A stretch of 55,769 bases of DNA from an uncultured Sphingomonas sp. (GTDB taxonomy: Bacteria; Pseudomonadota; Alphaproteobacteria; Sphingomonadales; Sphingomonadaceae). The DNA lies in assembly GCF_937859915.1 (NCBI RefSeq), contig NZ_CALMAW010000036.1, forward strand, positions 1 to 55,769, given 5' to 3'. Both the position numbers and the translations under genes were made by a program. The notes below the pieces were generated by a model that was given only the letters and a program-made list of their open reading frames with translations, did not search any database and had not been told where the DNA came from. How positions within the stretch are numbered: the first letter of the stretch is position 1; each line of letters begins with the position of its first letter. Of the stretch, positions 43,690-54,111 are shown piece by piece.

Positions 43690-45756
43690 ATGATCGATCC
43701 TGCCCGACTTCCCGCGCCGCCGCGGGCGAACCAAATCTCCCACAGCTACGAGCGCCACGGCCGCACCGTCACCGACGACTATGCGTGGCTCAAGGACGCC
43801 GGCTACCCTCAGGTCACCGACGAGGCCGTGCTCTCCTACCTCAAGGAGGAGAACGCCTATTTCGAGGCGGCGATGGCGCCGGTCCGGCCCTTGGTTGACA
43901 CGCTGTTCGCCGAGATGAAGGGGCGGATGAAGGAGGACGATTCCTCCGTGCCGCGCAAGGACGGCGAATGGCTCTATTGGTGGGCGTTCCAGACCGGGGC
44001 GCAATACCGCTGCTGGTGGCGCCGCCGCGCCGACGGATCGGGCGGAGACGAAGTGCTGCTGGACGAGGTCAGCGAGGCCGAAGGCCACGACTATTTCCGG
44101 CTCGGGGCGCTGTCGGTCAGCCCTGACGGCCGGCTGCTGGCGTGGACCGCGGACGCCAGCGGCGCCGAGCGTTTCACGCTACGCATCCGCGACCTGGCGA
44201 CGGCCGGCGACATCGAGACGGTGAGCGAAATCGTCAACGGCGGCGTGGTGTGGGGCACGGGTTCGGACATCGTCGCCTATACCGAAGTCAACGACAATTG
44301 GCGGACGTTCCGCGCGCGGGCACACACGCTCGGCAGCGATGCGGCGGGCGATCCGACGCTGTACGAAGAGACCGCCGACATCGGCTTCAACGTCCATCTC
44401 GGCCGCACCCACGACCGCCGGTGGATCATCGTCGGCACCAACGATCATGAGACCAGCGAGCTGCGCCTGCTGCCCGCCGACGATCTCACCGCCGAGCCGC
44501 TGCTGGTCTCGCCCCGCCAGGCGAAGCGCCAATACAGCATCGATTCCGCGCACGAAAAATTGTGGATCCTGACCAACGACGACCACGTCAATTTCCGCCT
44601 TGCCTCGGCAGATCCGGCGGCGCCCGGGGACTGGACGACGGTGATCGCGGGATCCGACAGCGTCTATCTGCGCGGCGTCACCAGCTTCGCGCGGCATCTC
44701 GTCGTCGAGGAGCGCGTCGACGGGCTCGATCAGGTCCGGCTGCGGACCTATGATGGCGACGGGCATCGCGTCGCCTTCCCCGAGGCGAGCTATACAGCGG
44801 GGCTCGGCACCAATCCGGAATTCGACACGCCCGACTATCGCATCGGCTATGCTTCGATGGTCACCCCGGGCACCGTCTACGATTATGATCCCGACGCAAA
44901 GACGCTGGCCGTCCGCAAGGTGCGCGAGGTGCCCTCGGGCTACGACGCCGCGCTCTACGCGACCGAACGGCTGATGATCCCCACGCGCGACGGCAAGAAC
45001 GTGCCGGTCTCGATCGTGTATCGCAAAGGGTTCGAGAAGACCGCTCGCGCCCCACTCTATCTCTATGCCTATGGCGCCTATGGCTTCGCCTTCCCGCCGG
45101 GCTTTTCCGCCGATCGCCTCAGCCTGCTCGATCGCGGCTGGGCGTGCGCGATCGCGCATATCCGCGGCGGCGACGATCTCGGTTACGGCTGGTATCTCGA
45201 CGGCAAGGCCGAGGCGCGCTGGAACACCTTCCACGACTTTTCGGATGCCGCGAAGGGGCTCGTCGAGGCGGGCTTCGCCTCTCCCGGACGGATCGCGATC
45301 CAGGGCGGCTCGGCGGGCGGCGAGCTGATGGGCGTCGTCGCCAATACCGATCCCGAGCTGTGGGGCGCGATCGTCGCCGACGTGCCGTTCGTCGACGTGC
45401 TCAACACGATGCAGGACGAGAGCCTGCCGCTCACCCCCGGCGAATGGCCCGAATGGGGCAATCCGATCACCGACCCGGCCGCCTTCGACCTCATCGCCAG
45501 CTATTCGCCCTATGATAATGTCGCGGCGCAAAATTATCCGCCGATGCTGATCACGGGCGGCCTCAACGATCCGCGCGTCACCTATTGGGAGCCTGCGAAA
45601 TGGGCGGCGCGGCTGCGCAGCGTCAAGACCGACGCCAACCCGTTGCTGCTCAAGATCAATATGGGGGCCGGGCACGGCGGCAAGTCGGGTCGCTACGAGG
45701 CGATCACCGAGAAAGCCGAGGCCTATGCGTTCATGATCGAGGCGCTCGGGACGTGA
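43690..45756 (+). CDS. Prolyl oligopeptidase family serine peptidase (S9A, oligopeptidase B-like)
   Basis: 688 residues. The N-terminal ~400 residues form the seven-blade propeller; the hydrolase domain follows. The catalytic Ser is in IQGGSAGGELMGVVA, the Asp in TGGLNDPRVTYWEPAKW, the His in MGAGHGGKSGRYE. YGAYGFAFPPGFSADRLSLLDRG is the family oxyanion block. It cuts short peptides, probably after basic or proline residues. ATG at 43690 gives MIDPARLPAPP; no signal peptide. Confidence 0.93.
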   Translation: MIDPARLPAPPRANQISHSYERHGRTVTDDYAWLKDAGYPQVTDEAVLSYLKEENAYFEAAMAPVRPLVDTLFAEMKGRMKEDDSSVPRKDGEWLYWWAFQTGAQYRCWWRRRADGSGGDEVLLDEVSEAEGHDYFRLGALSVSPDGRLLAWTADASGAERFTLRIRDLATAGDIETVSEIVNGGVVWGTGSDIVAYTEVNDNWRTFRARAHTLGSDAAGDPTLYEETADIGFNVHLGRTHDRRWIIVGTNDHETSELRLLPADDLTAEPLLVSPRQAKRQYSIDSAHEKLWILTNDDHVNFRLASADPAAPGDWTTVIAGSDSVYLRGVTSFARHLVVEERVDGLDQVRLRTYDGDGHRVAFPEASYTAGLGTNPEFDTPDYRIGYASMVTPGTVYDYDPDAKTLAVRKVREVPSGYDAALYATERLMIPTRDGKNVPVSIVYRKGFEKTARAPLYLYAYGAYGFAFPPGFSADRLSLLDRGWACAIAHIRGGDDLGYGWYLDGKAEARWNTFHDFSDAAKGLVEAGFASPGRIAIQGGSAGGELMGVVANTDPELWGAIVADVPFVDVLNTMQDESLPLTPGEWPEWGNPITDPAAFDLIASYSPYDNVAAQNYPPMLITGGLNDPRVTYWEPAKWAARLRSVKTDANPLLLKINMGAGHGGKSGRYEAITEKAEAYAFMIEALGT

Positions 45757-45829
45757 GCCACCCGCCCATACTTCCAACCCCGTTCGTCCTGAGTGCGAAC
45801 GGGTTTTGGGATGCCGATAGGTTCAGAGC

Positions 45830-46240
45830 ATGATCTCCCGCCCCGTCTTCGAAACCAGCTTCGAGGCGACGCCTGGCGACATCGACGAACTTGGCCATGT
45901 CAACAATGCCGTCTGGGTGCGGTGGATCCAGGAGGCGGCGGTCGCGCATTGGTATGCCGGCGCACACCCCGCGCATGTCGCCACCTATGTGTGGGTCGTG
46001 ATGCGCCACGAGATCGACTATCGCCGCGGGCTGGGCCCGGGCGGCAGGGTCACCGCACGCACCTGGGTCGAGGGCAGCCCGGTCGGCGCGCGATTCGACC
46101 GGATCGTCGAGTTCGTCGGCGACGACGCCGCCAAGCCCTATGTCCGCGCGCGCACGACCTGGGCAATCCTGGATCGCGCGACCGGCCGACCGGTACGTAT
46201 CCCGAGCGAGGTGGCCGCGCCGTTCCTGTCGGCGGCCTGA
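45830..46240 (+). CDS. Acyl-CoA thioesterase, 4HBT/FatA-type hotdog fold
   Basis: 136 residues. The strand-helix start ETSFEATPGDIDELGHVNNAVWVRWIQEAA has the Asp-x-x-(Asp/Glu)-x-x-x-His-x-x-Asn pattern of 4-hydroxybenzoyl-CoA thioesterases. It hydrolyses an acyl-CoA. The exact substrate is unknown. It starts 73 bases after the oligopeptidase. Confidence 0.87.
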   Translation: MISRPVFETSFEATPGDIDELGHVNNAVWVRWIQEAAVAHWYAGAHPAHVATYVWVVMRHEIDYRRGLGPGGRVTARTWVEGSPVGARFDRIVEFVGDDAAKPYVRARTTWAILDRATGRPVRIPSEVAAPFLSAA

Positions 46241-46340
46241 ACAAAGCGCTTGCCTTCCCGATCTCTGGTCGCTGTATTGCCGGGGTGGAGCGGGCGCCGG
46301 GGGGCGCGGTCCACGCATGCTCCGACAGACAGGATCCTCG

Positions 46341-48004
46341 ATGCGCTATCGCTTCCGCTTGCCCCTCCTCGCGCTCGCCGCCACGCTGAGCTTCCCGGCG
46401 CTTGCCGCCTCGCCAAAGCCCACCGATGCCAAGGGCGACAAGCCCGACATCGCCAAGGCGCACCAGCAGGAAAAGGAGGACGCAGCCGAGGCCGGCTGGA
46501 TCAAGCCGCCCGTCGACGAGCAGGCGGTCGCGACGCACCATGTCGCGCAGACCCAGGCGGGTGCGATCAAATATACCGCGACCGCCGGCACGCTCACGAT
46601 CCGCGACGACGACGCCAAGCCGATCGCCTCGGTCTTCTACGTCGCCTACACCGCCGACGGCGTGAAGGACTATGCCCACCGCCCGGTCACCTTCTTCTAC
46701 AATGGCGGCCCCGGCTCCTCGACCTTGTGGCTCCACATGGGCAGCTTCGCGCCCGACCGCGTGCAGACCGCCAACCCCGAATATATCCGCCCCGCCCCCT
46801 ATGCGTTCGGCGCCAACCACGACACGCTGCTCGACAAGTCCGACCTCGTCTTCGTCGACGCGATCGGCACCGGCTATTCGCGCGCGCTCGGCGACAAGAA
46901 GGACAAGGATTTCTGGGGCGTCGACCAGGATGCCGACGGTTTTGCCCGTGCGATCATGCGCTACGTCACGCGCAACGCCCGCTGGCAGTCCCCCAAGTTC
47001 ATCTTCGGCGAGAGCTACGGCACGACGCGCTCGGGGGTGCTCTCCAACATGCTGCAGGAGCGCGGCATGGCCTTGAACGGCGTGATCATCCTGTCGTCGA
47101 TCCTCAACTACGGCGTCCGCCAGCCGGGCTTCGACAATGTCTATGTGAGCTATCTGCCGAGCTATGCGGCGACCGCCTGGTATCACCACAAGGTGCCCAA
47201 CCCGCCCGCCGACGTCGCCACCTTCGTGCAACAGGCGCGCGAATTCGCCGCGGGCCCCTATTCCGCCGCGCTCGCGCAGGGCTCCGCCCTGGATCCGGCG
47301 ACGCGCGACCGGATCGCGCAGCAGCTTTCCGGCTTCACCGGATTGTCGGTCAGCTATCTGCTCGCCGCCAACCTGCGCGTCGATCTCGGCCGCTTCGAGA
47401 AGGAGTTGCTGCGCGACCAGCGGCTGACCACCGGCCGCTACGACAGCCGCTACACCGGCATCGACGCCGACGCGGCAGGCGAGCGCCCCGAATATGACGC
47501 GTCCGACACCGCGATCAGCGGCGCGTTCATCGCCAGCTTCCAGGACTACATGCAGCGCGATCTCCACTACAAGACCGACATGCCCTACCGCGTCTCGGCC
47601 TATGGGCTCGACGCTTCAAATGGGATTTCCAGCACAAGGCGCCGGGCAACAGCGGCGGGCGCGGATCGCAGACCACGCCTGACGTCGCGATCGACATCTC
47701 GGCGGCGATGCGCACCAACCCCTATCTGCATCTGCTGTCGCTCAACGGCTATTATGACATGGCGACGCCCTTCTTCGGCACCGAATATGACCTCAAGCAT
47801 ATGGGGCTTGATCCGGCGCAGTCGAAGAATGTCGAGTTCCGCTATTATCCGTCTGGCCACATGGCCTATCTCAACCCCGACGCGCTCCACATGCTCCACC
47901 GCGACCTTGCCGCTTTCTACGACGAGACGGTGCGCAGCGCGGAGACGGGACGGCCGCACGGCAAGCCAATGCTCAGCGGCGGCGGCGCGGGTGGGCCGAG
48001 CTGA
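46341..48004 (+). pseudogene. S10 serine carboxypeptidase-like gene with a frameshift
   Basis: Signal peptide at the start (LPLLALAATLSFPALAA). The S10 hallmarks are FFYNGGPGSST and FGESYGTTRS (catalytic Ser225). After codon 424 (GAC at 47610) the frame is lost: from 47615 the expected text FKWDFQHKAPGN continues in the next frame, so one base is missing at about 47613-47614. The second frame carries the Asp (NGYYDMATP) and His (YPSGHMAYL) and ends at 48004. Without the missing base the protein lacks two of three catalytic residues. It is either a recent mutation or a sequencing error. Confidence 0.85.
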
Positions 48005-48116
48005 TAGGCCAAACCCTCTCCCTCAGGAGAGTCTACAACCTCGGGGCGGGATGCGACGCTGAAGCGTCGCTCCCCCTACCCCGACCCTTTGGCCAACGGG
48101 AAGAGGGCGTTTCCCT
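48005..48116. repeat. Gap with a perfect palindrome between convergent genes
   Basis: GCGACGCT-GA-AGCGTCGC (48053-48070) is a perfect 8-base inverted repeat. It is flanked by CCCTCTCCCTCAGGAGAG and CCCTTTGGCCAACGGGAAGAGGGCG, both of the dispersed-repeat type. It likely helps end the two converging transcripts. Confidence 0.5.
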
Positions 48117-49148
48117 TCAGCACGCTGCGCTGAGCACCGCTCGCACGCCGCTGTGTGCGGGGTCGTAGACAAGCTCCGCCTGAAGGCTCTGCGCCATCGC
48201 GCGGATGACCTTGGTGCCGAGCCCGGTGCCCTTGGGCCGGGCCCCCGCCTCAATCCCGCAGCCATCGTCCTCGACATGCAGGACGAAGCGATCCTCGCCG
48301 TCGCGGACCAACGCGATGCGGACCTCGCCCGCAGCGGTTGGCGCATAGGCATATTTGCACGCATTCGAGACGAGCTCGTTGACGATGACGCCGAGCGACA
48401 CCGCACGGTCGGTCTTCATCCGGATCGGCTCGCTCGCGAGCGTCAGCCGGCGCGGCGCGGTCGGGGTCGACCAGGTTTCCTGCAGTTCATCGATCAGCGC
48501 CGACAGATAGTCGTCCATCGCGACCGCATCGACGCCGTCACCGGTGTAGAGCCGCCGGTGAACCTGCGCCACTGCCTGGATCCGCCGTTGCGTGTCCTGG
48601 AGGGCCGCCTTGGCGATCGGATCGGGCAAGGCCGCCGACTGCATGTGGACGAACGCGGAAACCAGCTGCAGCGAGTTGGCGACGCGGTGGTTGACCTCCT
48701 TGAGCAGCGTCTCGAGCCGCGCATTGGATTGGCGCAGATCCTCGTCGAGCGCGGCCTTGTCCTCGGCAAGTTTGCGCGTCGCGAGCGCCTGGGTGAAGGC
48801 GCTGTCGAGCAGCGAGAAGAAATCCTCGCCGATCGATTTCACGACATAGTCGACCGCACCCGCCTTGAGCGCGGCGACCGCGATCCGGCTCTCCTCCGAA
48901 CCCGTCACATAGACCACCGGTGGCGCGTTCGGCAGAGCACGCAGCTCGGCAAGCGTCGCGAGCCCGTCCTGTCCCGGCATGAAATGATCGACCGCGATCA
49001 GGTCGAACGTCGCGGCGGTCGCCTTGTCGACACCTTCCGGCCCACTCATCGCGGTCTCGACGATATAGCCCAATCTTTGAAGCGCACGCGTCGCCAGCCG
49101 GCACAGACCGGCATCGTCGTCGATGTATAGGACGCGCGCGGTCGCCAT
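48117..49148 (-). CDS. Response regulator fused to HisKA_2-type histidine kinase
   Basis: 343 residues. Residues 1-120 are a receiver domain: LYIDDDAGL (acidic pocket), DLIAVDHFMPG (phospho-Asp), YVTGS and DYVVKSIGE (Lys). Residues ~135-343 are a HisKA_2 kinase: LLKEVNHRVANSLQLVSAFVHMQ holds the phospho-His, NELVSNACKYAY and GTGLGTKVIRAMA are the ATP-binding N and G boxes. Such response-regulator-kinase fusions in this order occur in the alphaproteobacterial general stress and light-signalling networks. It overlaps the preceding regulator stop by one base (TGATG). Confidence 0.88.
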   Translation of the reverse strand: MATARVLYIDDDAGLCRLATRALQRLGYIVETAMSGPEGVDKATAATFDLIAVDHFMPGQDGLATLAELRALPNAPPVVYVTGSEESRIAVAALKAGAVDYVVKSIGEDFFSLLDSAFTQALATRKLAEDKAALDEDLRQSNARLETLLKEVNHRVANSLQLVSAFVHMQSAALPDPIAKAALQDTQRRIQAVAQVHRRLYTGDGVDAVAMDDYLSALIDELQETWSTPTAPRRLTLASEPIRMKTDRAVSLGVIVNELVSNACKYAYAPTAAGEVRIALVRDGEDRFVLHVEDDGCGIEAGARPKGTGLGTKVIRAMAQSLQAELVYDPAHSGVRAVLSAAC

Positions 49149-49597
49149 CAGGCGTCGGGCTCGATCACCGGGACCTGGATCACCGACAGGAACAGCCCAA
49201 GCTGACGGATCGCGGTGGCGAAATTCTCATAGTCCACCGGCTTGGTGATGTAGACGTTCGCGCCGAGATCGTAGCAGCGCTGGATCTCGATCTTGTCGTC
49301 GGTCGTGGTCAGCACGATCACCGGCGTACGCCGCAACGGACTGGCCTCGGCCTTGATCCGGATGAGGATGTCGGTGCCGCTCATATCGGGAAGGTTGAGA
49401 TCGAGCAGGATCAGTGCCGGACCGTTCAGCGCCGGGCCTTCGGGCGAATTGTAGAGATAGTCGAGCGCCGATGTGCCGTCGGTGAAATGCCGGATGTCGT
49501 TCGAGATGCCGGCGCGCCGGATGTTCTTCTCGATCAGGCGGGCATGGCCCTCGTCGTCCTCGATCATGACGATGTTGACGGGCTGATGCGTGTTCAC
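49148..49597 (-). CDS. Single-domain response regulator, Rcp1-like
   Basis: 149 residues from GTG at 49597 (AAGGAT ahead). NIVMIEDDEGHARLIEKNIRR, LILLDLNLPDMSGTDIL (phospho-Asp), VLTTTDDK and YITKPVDYE (Lys) are a complete receiver domain without an output domain. The Glu-Asp-Asp-x-x-His start and the 'NLPD' loop resemble Rcp1, the partner of phytochrome kinases. It lies just after the kinase gene and before the fusion regulator, so phosphate probably passes along these proteins. Confidence 0.9.
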   Translation of the reverse strand: MNTHQPVNIVMIEDDEGHARLIEKNIRRAGISNDIRHFTDGTSALDYLYNSPEGPALNGPALILLDLNLPDMSGTDILIRIKAEASPLRRTPVIVLTTTDDKIEIQRCYDLGANVYITKPVDYENFATAIRQLGLFLSVIQVPVIEPDA

Positions 49598-49601
49598 AGG
49601 G

Positions 49602-51104
49602 TCATCCTTGGTTAACAACGGGTTGCGCAGGAATCGACAGGGTGAAGGTGGCCCCCTCGCCCAAAGCAGAGCGGCAGTCAATCAGGCCGCCCAGCCGATA
49701 GGCCAGTGCGCGGACGTGCGCGAGACCGATCCCTTCGCCAGGTTGGTCCTGCTGGCCCGATCGACGGAACAGGTCGAAGATACGATCGTGATCGCGCGGA
49801 TCGATACCACGGCCATTGTCGGCGATATCGATGACGACGCGGTCGCGGTCGGTCCGGGCCGAGACGATGATCCGGCCCGGCCGCCCCGGCTGAAGGTATT
49901 TGACCGCGTTTTCGATCAGATTGGACAGGATCTGTTCGACCGCAAGCCGATCGGCGACCAGCGCCGGCATCGGCCGCTCGATCGTCACCATCGTGCCAAG
50001 CGCGTCGAGGCGGTGCTGCAGCGTGGCGACGATCGTCTCGGACAGCATCGCGAGATCGACGGCCTCGGGCAGCAAGGTCCGGCGCCCCTCACGCGAGAGC
50101 CGCAAGATGGCGTTGATCAGCCGGTCCATCTTCTGCGTCGAGGTCCGGATGAAGCGGATCGACTCCGGCAGATCCTCGCGCGCCGCGGTCGTCGCATCGG
50201 GATCGCTCAGATGCGGCGCTTCGAGCGCGACGCGATCGACCAGCGCCGCCAACGGCCGCGTCGCCGCCTCGAGCTCGCCGGTGAAGCCCATCACATTGAC
50301 CAGCGGCGAGCGCAGATCATGGCTGACGATATAGGCGAAACGCTGGATCTCGTCGTTGGCGCGGGTCAGTTCGTAGGTTCGCGCCCGGACCCGATCCTCC
50401 AACTCCTCCGCCAGCGCCCGCTCGGCGTCACGGGCCTCGACGAGGCTGCGCGTGTAGCGTCGCAGGATGGCGATCGACAGCAGCGCGACCACGATCGCAA
50501 GCACACCGAACGCCGTCAGGATCGCGAATAGCACACGCACCGTCTGACGCTGCGCGGCGATCCGCAGCACGAGCAGACGATTCTCCTCGGCTCGCATCGC
50601 GTCGGTCGTCCAACGCAGCTGGCGGGTAAGGCCAAGTGCCGAATCATGGTTGAAGGCGGCGATCGCTGCAGCAGGGTCGTGATCGGCGAGGACGATCGAC
50701 GCGGACTGAAGACGGAACTGCTCTGCAACCAGTCGCTCGACCAGTGTGAGGTTCGCCTGCTGCACCGGATTGTCGGTGGTGAGCCTGCGGATCTTTTCGA
50801 TCAGCAGCGGCTCCGCCCTTACTGTATCGAGAAACGTCCGTTTGGCCAGAGCCCTATGCGACAGCAGATAGCCGCGCCGCGTCGCCTCCAGCCGCTCGAC
50901 CAGCACGCGCAGCGTCGACACACGCTGCTCGACCTCATAGGTGTGCTCGACCCAGCGTGCATGATCCTGTGCCCGCACGACGGTCCAGCCCGCAGCCGCC
51001 GCCGAGCCGATCAGCGCGAGGAATCCAAGCGACACGCAGGCCAGCACGAAGCGGCTGAACTGGCGCTCCGATCGGAGCAGAGGGATGGTCCAATGCGTGC
51101 GCAC
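49602..51104 (-). CDS. CHASE3 sensor histidine kinase
   Basis: About 500 residues from a GTG at 51104; ATG at 51254 would add 50 residues of doubtful text. Two membrane spans (FVLACVSLGFLALIGSA and VLFAILTAFGVLAIVVAL) enclose a CHASE3 domain (TLRVLVERLEATRRGYLLSH). A coiled-coil leads to HisKA (RFAYIVSHDLRSPLVNVMGF) and the ATPase domain (NLIENAVKYLQPG, DNGRGIDPRD, GIGLAHVRALA). It senses an unknown external cue. It ends just before the Rcp1-like gene. Confidence 0.86.
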   Translation of the reverse strand: MRTHWTIPLLRSERQFSRFVLACVSLGFLALIGSAAAAGWTVVRAQDHARWVEHTYEVEQRVSTLRVLVERLEATRRGYLLSHRALAKRTFLDTVRAEPLLIEKIRRLTTDNPVQQANLTLVERLVAEQFRLQSASIVLADHDPAAAIAAFNHDSALGLTRQLRWTTDAMRAEENRLLVLRIAAQRQTVRVLFAILTAFGVLAIVVALLSIAILRRYTRSLVEARDAERALAEELEDRVRARTYELTRANDEIQRFAYIVSHDLRSPLVNVMGFTGELEAATRPLAALVDRVALEAPHLSDPDATTAAREDLPESIRFIRTSTQKMDRLINAILRLSREGRRTLLPEAVDLAMLSETIVATLQHRLDALGTMVTIERPMPALVADRLAVEQILSNLIENAVKYLQPGRPGRIIVSARTDRDRVVIDIADNGRGIDPRDHDRIFDLFRRSGQQDQPGEGIGLAHVRALAYRLGGLIDCRSALGEGATFTLSIPAQPVVNQG

Positions 51105-51289
51105 CGCGGCAGGCGTTATCAGGCGCCGCGCCAAAAGCAACGGCGCGCGTCGGTAATCCTTCGTCCATGCGACGCCGACGCCGTTGACGCGCTGCGGCAC
51201 GCCGCATCGGTCGGCGCTGTTTTGGTGCTGGATTTCAAGGCTGCGACACGCCATAGCGCGCCGCCTTGCCCGCGCCTCGCGGCCAGCGC

Positions 51290-53224
51290 ATGAGAATGCA
51301 CGATCGTATGTCGGACCCGAGCCAGACGATATCCGGAACCGCGGCCGCAGATGCGGACGGGCATGAAACGCATGGCAAGCTGCTGCCGCTCGCGGTCGGC
51401 GCGATTGGCGTCGTATTCGGCGACATCGGCACCTCGCCGCTCTATTCGCTGAAAGAGAGTTTCGCGGGTCCTCACCCGCTGCTGATCGACCGGCCGCACA
51501 TCTTCGGCGTGCTCAGCCTGATCTTCTGGACGATGACGCTGGTCGTCACGATCAAATATGTGTTCGTCACCATGCGCGCCGACAATGACGGCGAAGGCGG
51601 CAGCCTCGCGCTGCTCGCGTTGATCGTGCGCCACCGCGACAAGGTGAAGTGGACGCGCGGCATCGTGCTGCTCGGCGTGCTAGCCACCGCCTTGTTCTAC
51701 GGCGACGCGATCATCACGCCCGCAATTTCGGTGTTGTCCGCAGTCGAGGGCATCGAGACGGTGAGCCCCAGCTTCGCGCCGTATATCGTCCCCGCCTCCT
51801 TGCTGATCCTGATCGGCCTGTTCCTGATCCAGTCGCGCGGTACTGCCAAGGTTGGGCTCGTATTCGGGCCGATCATGCTGTTCTATTTCGTCGTGATCGG
51901 CGTGATGGGCGTGTTCGGTATCATCCGCGATCCGCGGATCCTCGGCGCGGTCAATCCCTATTGGGCGCTGAACTTCTTCCTGCTCGACCCGATGCTCGCC
52001 TTCCTCGCACTGGGCTCGGTGGTATTGGCGGTGACCGGCGCCGAAGCGCTTTATGCCGATATGGGCCATTTCGGGCGCAAGTCGATCAGCATCGCCTGGC
52101 TGTACGTCGCCTTTCCCTGCCTGCTGCTCAACTATCTCGGCCAGTCGGCGCTGCTGCTCGACGACCCGTCGGCGATCGACAATCCCTTCTTCCGCATGGC
52201 GCCAGACTGGGCGCGGCTTCCGCTCGTGGCGCTTGCGACAATGGCGACGGTGATCGCCTCGCAGGCGGTGATTTCGGGCGCCTTCTCGGTGACGCAACAG
52301 GCGATCCAGCTCGGCTTCCTGCCGCGTCTCCGGATCACGCACACGAGCGCCAAGGCGGCGGGACAGATTTATGTGCCGCTCGTCAACTGGCTGCTGCTGG
52401 GCTTCGTGCTGCTGCTGGTGCTGGGCTTCCGCTCCTCGGGCAATTTGGCATCGGCCTATGGCATTGCGGTCACCGGCACGATGTTCATCACCTCGTGCAT
52501 GCTCGCGGTGCTGTTGTTCACGATCTGGAACTGGAACCGCTGGGCGGCGGGCCTGATGATCGGGTCGTTCCTGATCGTCGATGGCGCCTATTTCGCCTCC
52601 AACATCACCAAAATCCCCGATGGCGGCTGGTTCCCGCTGCTGGTCGGCGCCTGCGCGTTCACGATGCTGACGACCTGGTCGACCGGGCGCCGGCTGATGC
52701 GCGAGCGGCTGTTCGAGAATGCGATGCCGCTCGAGCTGTTCATCCAGTCCGCAATGAAGTCGGTCAAGCGCGTGTCGGGCACCGCGGTGTTCCTATCCGC
52801 CTCGCCGGAAGGCGCACCGCCCGCGCTGCTCCACAACCTCAAGCACAACAAGGTGCTGCACGAGCGGATCGTGATCCTGACCGTCAAGATCATGGGCCGC
52901 CCGATCGTCGATCAGTCGGATTGCGTCGAGGTCACCGAGCTCGCCCACGACTTCTTCCGCATCGTGCTGCGCTATGGATTCATGCAGGAGATCGATATCC
53001 CGGCAGCGCTCGCGACCGCACATAAATGCGGGCCGCCGTTCAAGCTGATGGAGACGAGCTTCTTCCTCGGCCGCCAGACGCTGATCGCCTCCGAGCGGCC
53101 CGGCATGGCGCTATGGCGGGAAAAGGTGTTCGCCTGGATGATGCGCAACGCGGAAAGCGCGATGGAATTCTTCAAGCTCCCGCCCAACCGCGTGGTCGAG
53201 CTTGGCAGCCAGCTCGAGATTTGA
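51290..53224 (+). CDS. kup: KUP-family potassium transporter
   Basis: 644 residues from ATG at 51290 (51296 and 51308 are other possible starts). [25 protein letters not shown] is the Kup signature, with about twelve membrane spans to residue ~430 and a cytoplasmic C-terminal domain ([23 protein letters not shown]). It takes up K+ with protons through the inner membrane. It diverges from the histidine kinase gene. Such Kup proteins serve K+ uptake under hyperosmotic or acid stress in other bacteria. Confidence 0.95.
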   Translation: MRMHDRMSDPSQTISGTAAADADGHETHGKLLPLAVGAIGVVFGDIGTSPLYSLKESFAGPHPLLIDRPHIFGVLSLIFWTMTLVVTIKYVFVTMRADNDGEGGSLALLALIVRHRDKVKWTRGIVLLGVLATALFYGDAIITPAISVLSAVEGIETVSPSFAPYIVPASLLILIGLFLIQSRGTAKVGLVFGPIMLFYFVVIGVMGVFGIIRDPRILGAVNPYWALNFFLLDPMLAFLALGSVVLAVTGAEALYADMGHFGRKSISIAWLYVAFPCLLLNYLGQSALLLDDPSAIDNPFFRMAPDWARLPLVALATMATVIASQAVISGAFSVTQQAIQLGFLPRLRITHTSAKAAGQIYVPLVNWLLLGFVLLLVLGFRSSGNLASAYGIAVTGTMFITSCMLAVLLFTIWNWNRWAAGLMIGSFLIVDGAYFASNITKIPDGGWFPLLVGACAFTMLTTWSTGRRLMRERLFENAMPLELFIQSAMKSVKRVSGTAVFLSASPEGAPPALLHNLKHNKVLHERIVILTVKIMGRPIVDQSDCVEVTELAHDFFRIVLRYGFMQEIDIPAALATAHKCGPPFKLMETSFFLGRQTLIASERPGMALWREKVFAWMMRNAESAMEFFKLPPNRVVELGSQLEI

Positions 53225-53349
53225 CGCGAATCTCCGTCGTCCCGGTCCGCGTCGGCAAGAGCCTCATGGACACGGAACGATCGAGACTCGGAAGCGCCTT
53301 AGCTAGATGCCCTGGGCTTCGCCTGCGAAGACGGATCCGGGTTCTTCGT

Positions 53350-53997
53350 TCAGCCGATCGCGGGCGGCTTGATCGCCATCCCGCGCTGCACCGCCGGCCG
53401 CGCAGCGAGGTCGGCCATCCAGCGCACGATCCCGTCTTTGCCAGCCAGCGCCTCGGCAAGCACGTCCTTCATCAGGGTCGTCGCGCCCACCATCCACGGA
53501 TAGCAGGCGATATCGGCGATCGTATAATCGTCGCCCGCCAGATAGCGTGTCTCGCATAGCCGCCGATCGAGCACGCCGAGCAGCCGGCCCGCCTCCTCGG
53601 TGAAGCGTTCGATCGCGAGCGGCGCCTTGTCGGTCGAGCGCACCGCAAAAAAGCCGAGTTGGCCCAGCATCGGCCCAAGCGACCCGACCTGCCAATATAG
53701 CCATTCCAGCGTCTTCCAACGTGCATGGCCTGACGGTGCCAAAAACGCTCCGCCATGCTTGTCGGCGAGATATTCGAGGATCGCGCCACTCTCGAAGATC
53801 GACAGCGGGCCGCCCTCGGCGCCATGATCGACCAGCGCGGGGATCTTGTTGTTCGGCGAGATTGCGAGGAAGCTCGGGTCGAACTGCTCGCCCTTGGCGA
53901 TGTCGACGAAGTGGAGTTCGTAGGCGAGGCCGAGCTCCTCCATCAGGATCGGCACTTTCTTTCCGTTGGGCGTCGTCCAGGTGTGCAGCACCAGCAT
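53350..53997 (-). CDS. Glutathione S-transferase family protein (YfcG/Ure2p-like)
   Basis: 215 residues. MLVLHTWTTPNGKKVPILMEELG is the N-terminal thioredoxin-fold start, with SPNNKIPALVD (cis-Pro) and GPLSIFESGAILEYLADK (Glu-Ser glutathione contact). The C-terminal helical domain follows. No Cys or Ser active site; Thr-Pro-Asn is typical of the Nu class that has disulfide-bond reductase activity. It converges on kup. Confidence 0.9.
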   Translation of the reverse strand: MLVLHTWTTPNGKKVPILMEELGLAYELHFVDIAKGEQFDPSFLAISPNNKIPALVDHGAEGGPLSIFESGAILEYLADKHGGAFLAPSGHARWKTLEWLYWQVGSLGPMLGQLGFFAVRSTDKAPLAIERFTEEAGRLLGVLDRRLCETRYLAGDDYTIADIACYPWMVGATTLMKDVLAEALAGKDGIVRWMADLAARPAVQRGMAIKPPAIG

Positions 53998-54111
53998 GTC
54001 GTTGTCCTCGACCGGTTTCCCGCTATCCTAGACCCGCTGCGCAGCGATCTCCAGCGCCGGAGCGATCACGATTTCGCTTGCACTTGCCCTAGAAATCGCC
54101 ATCTGCCCGCG

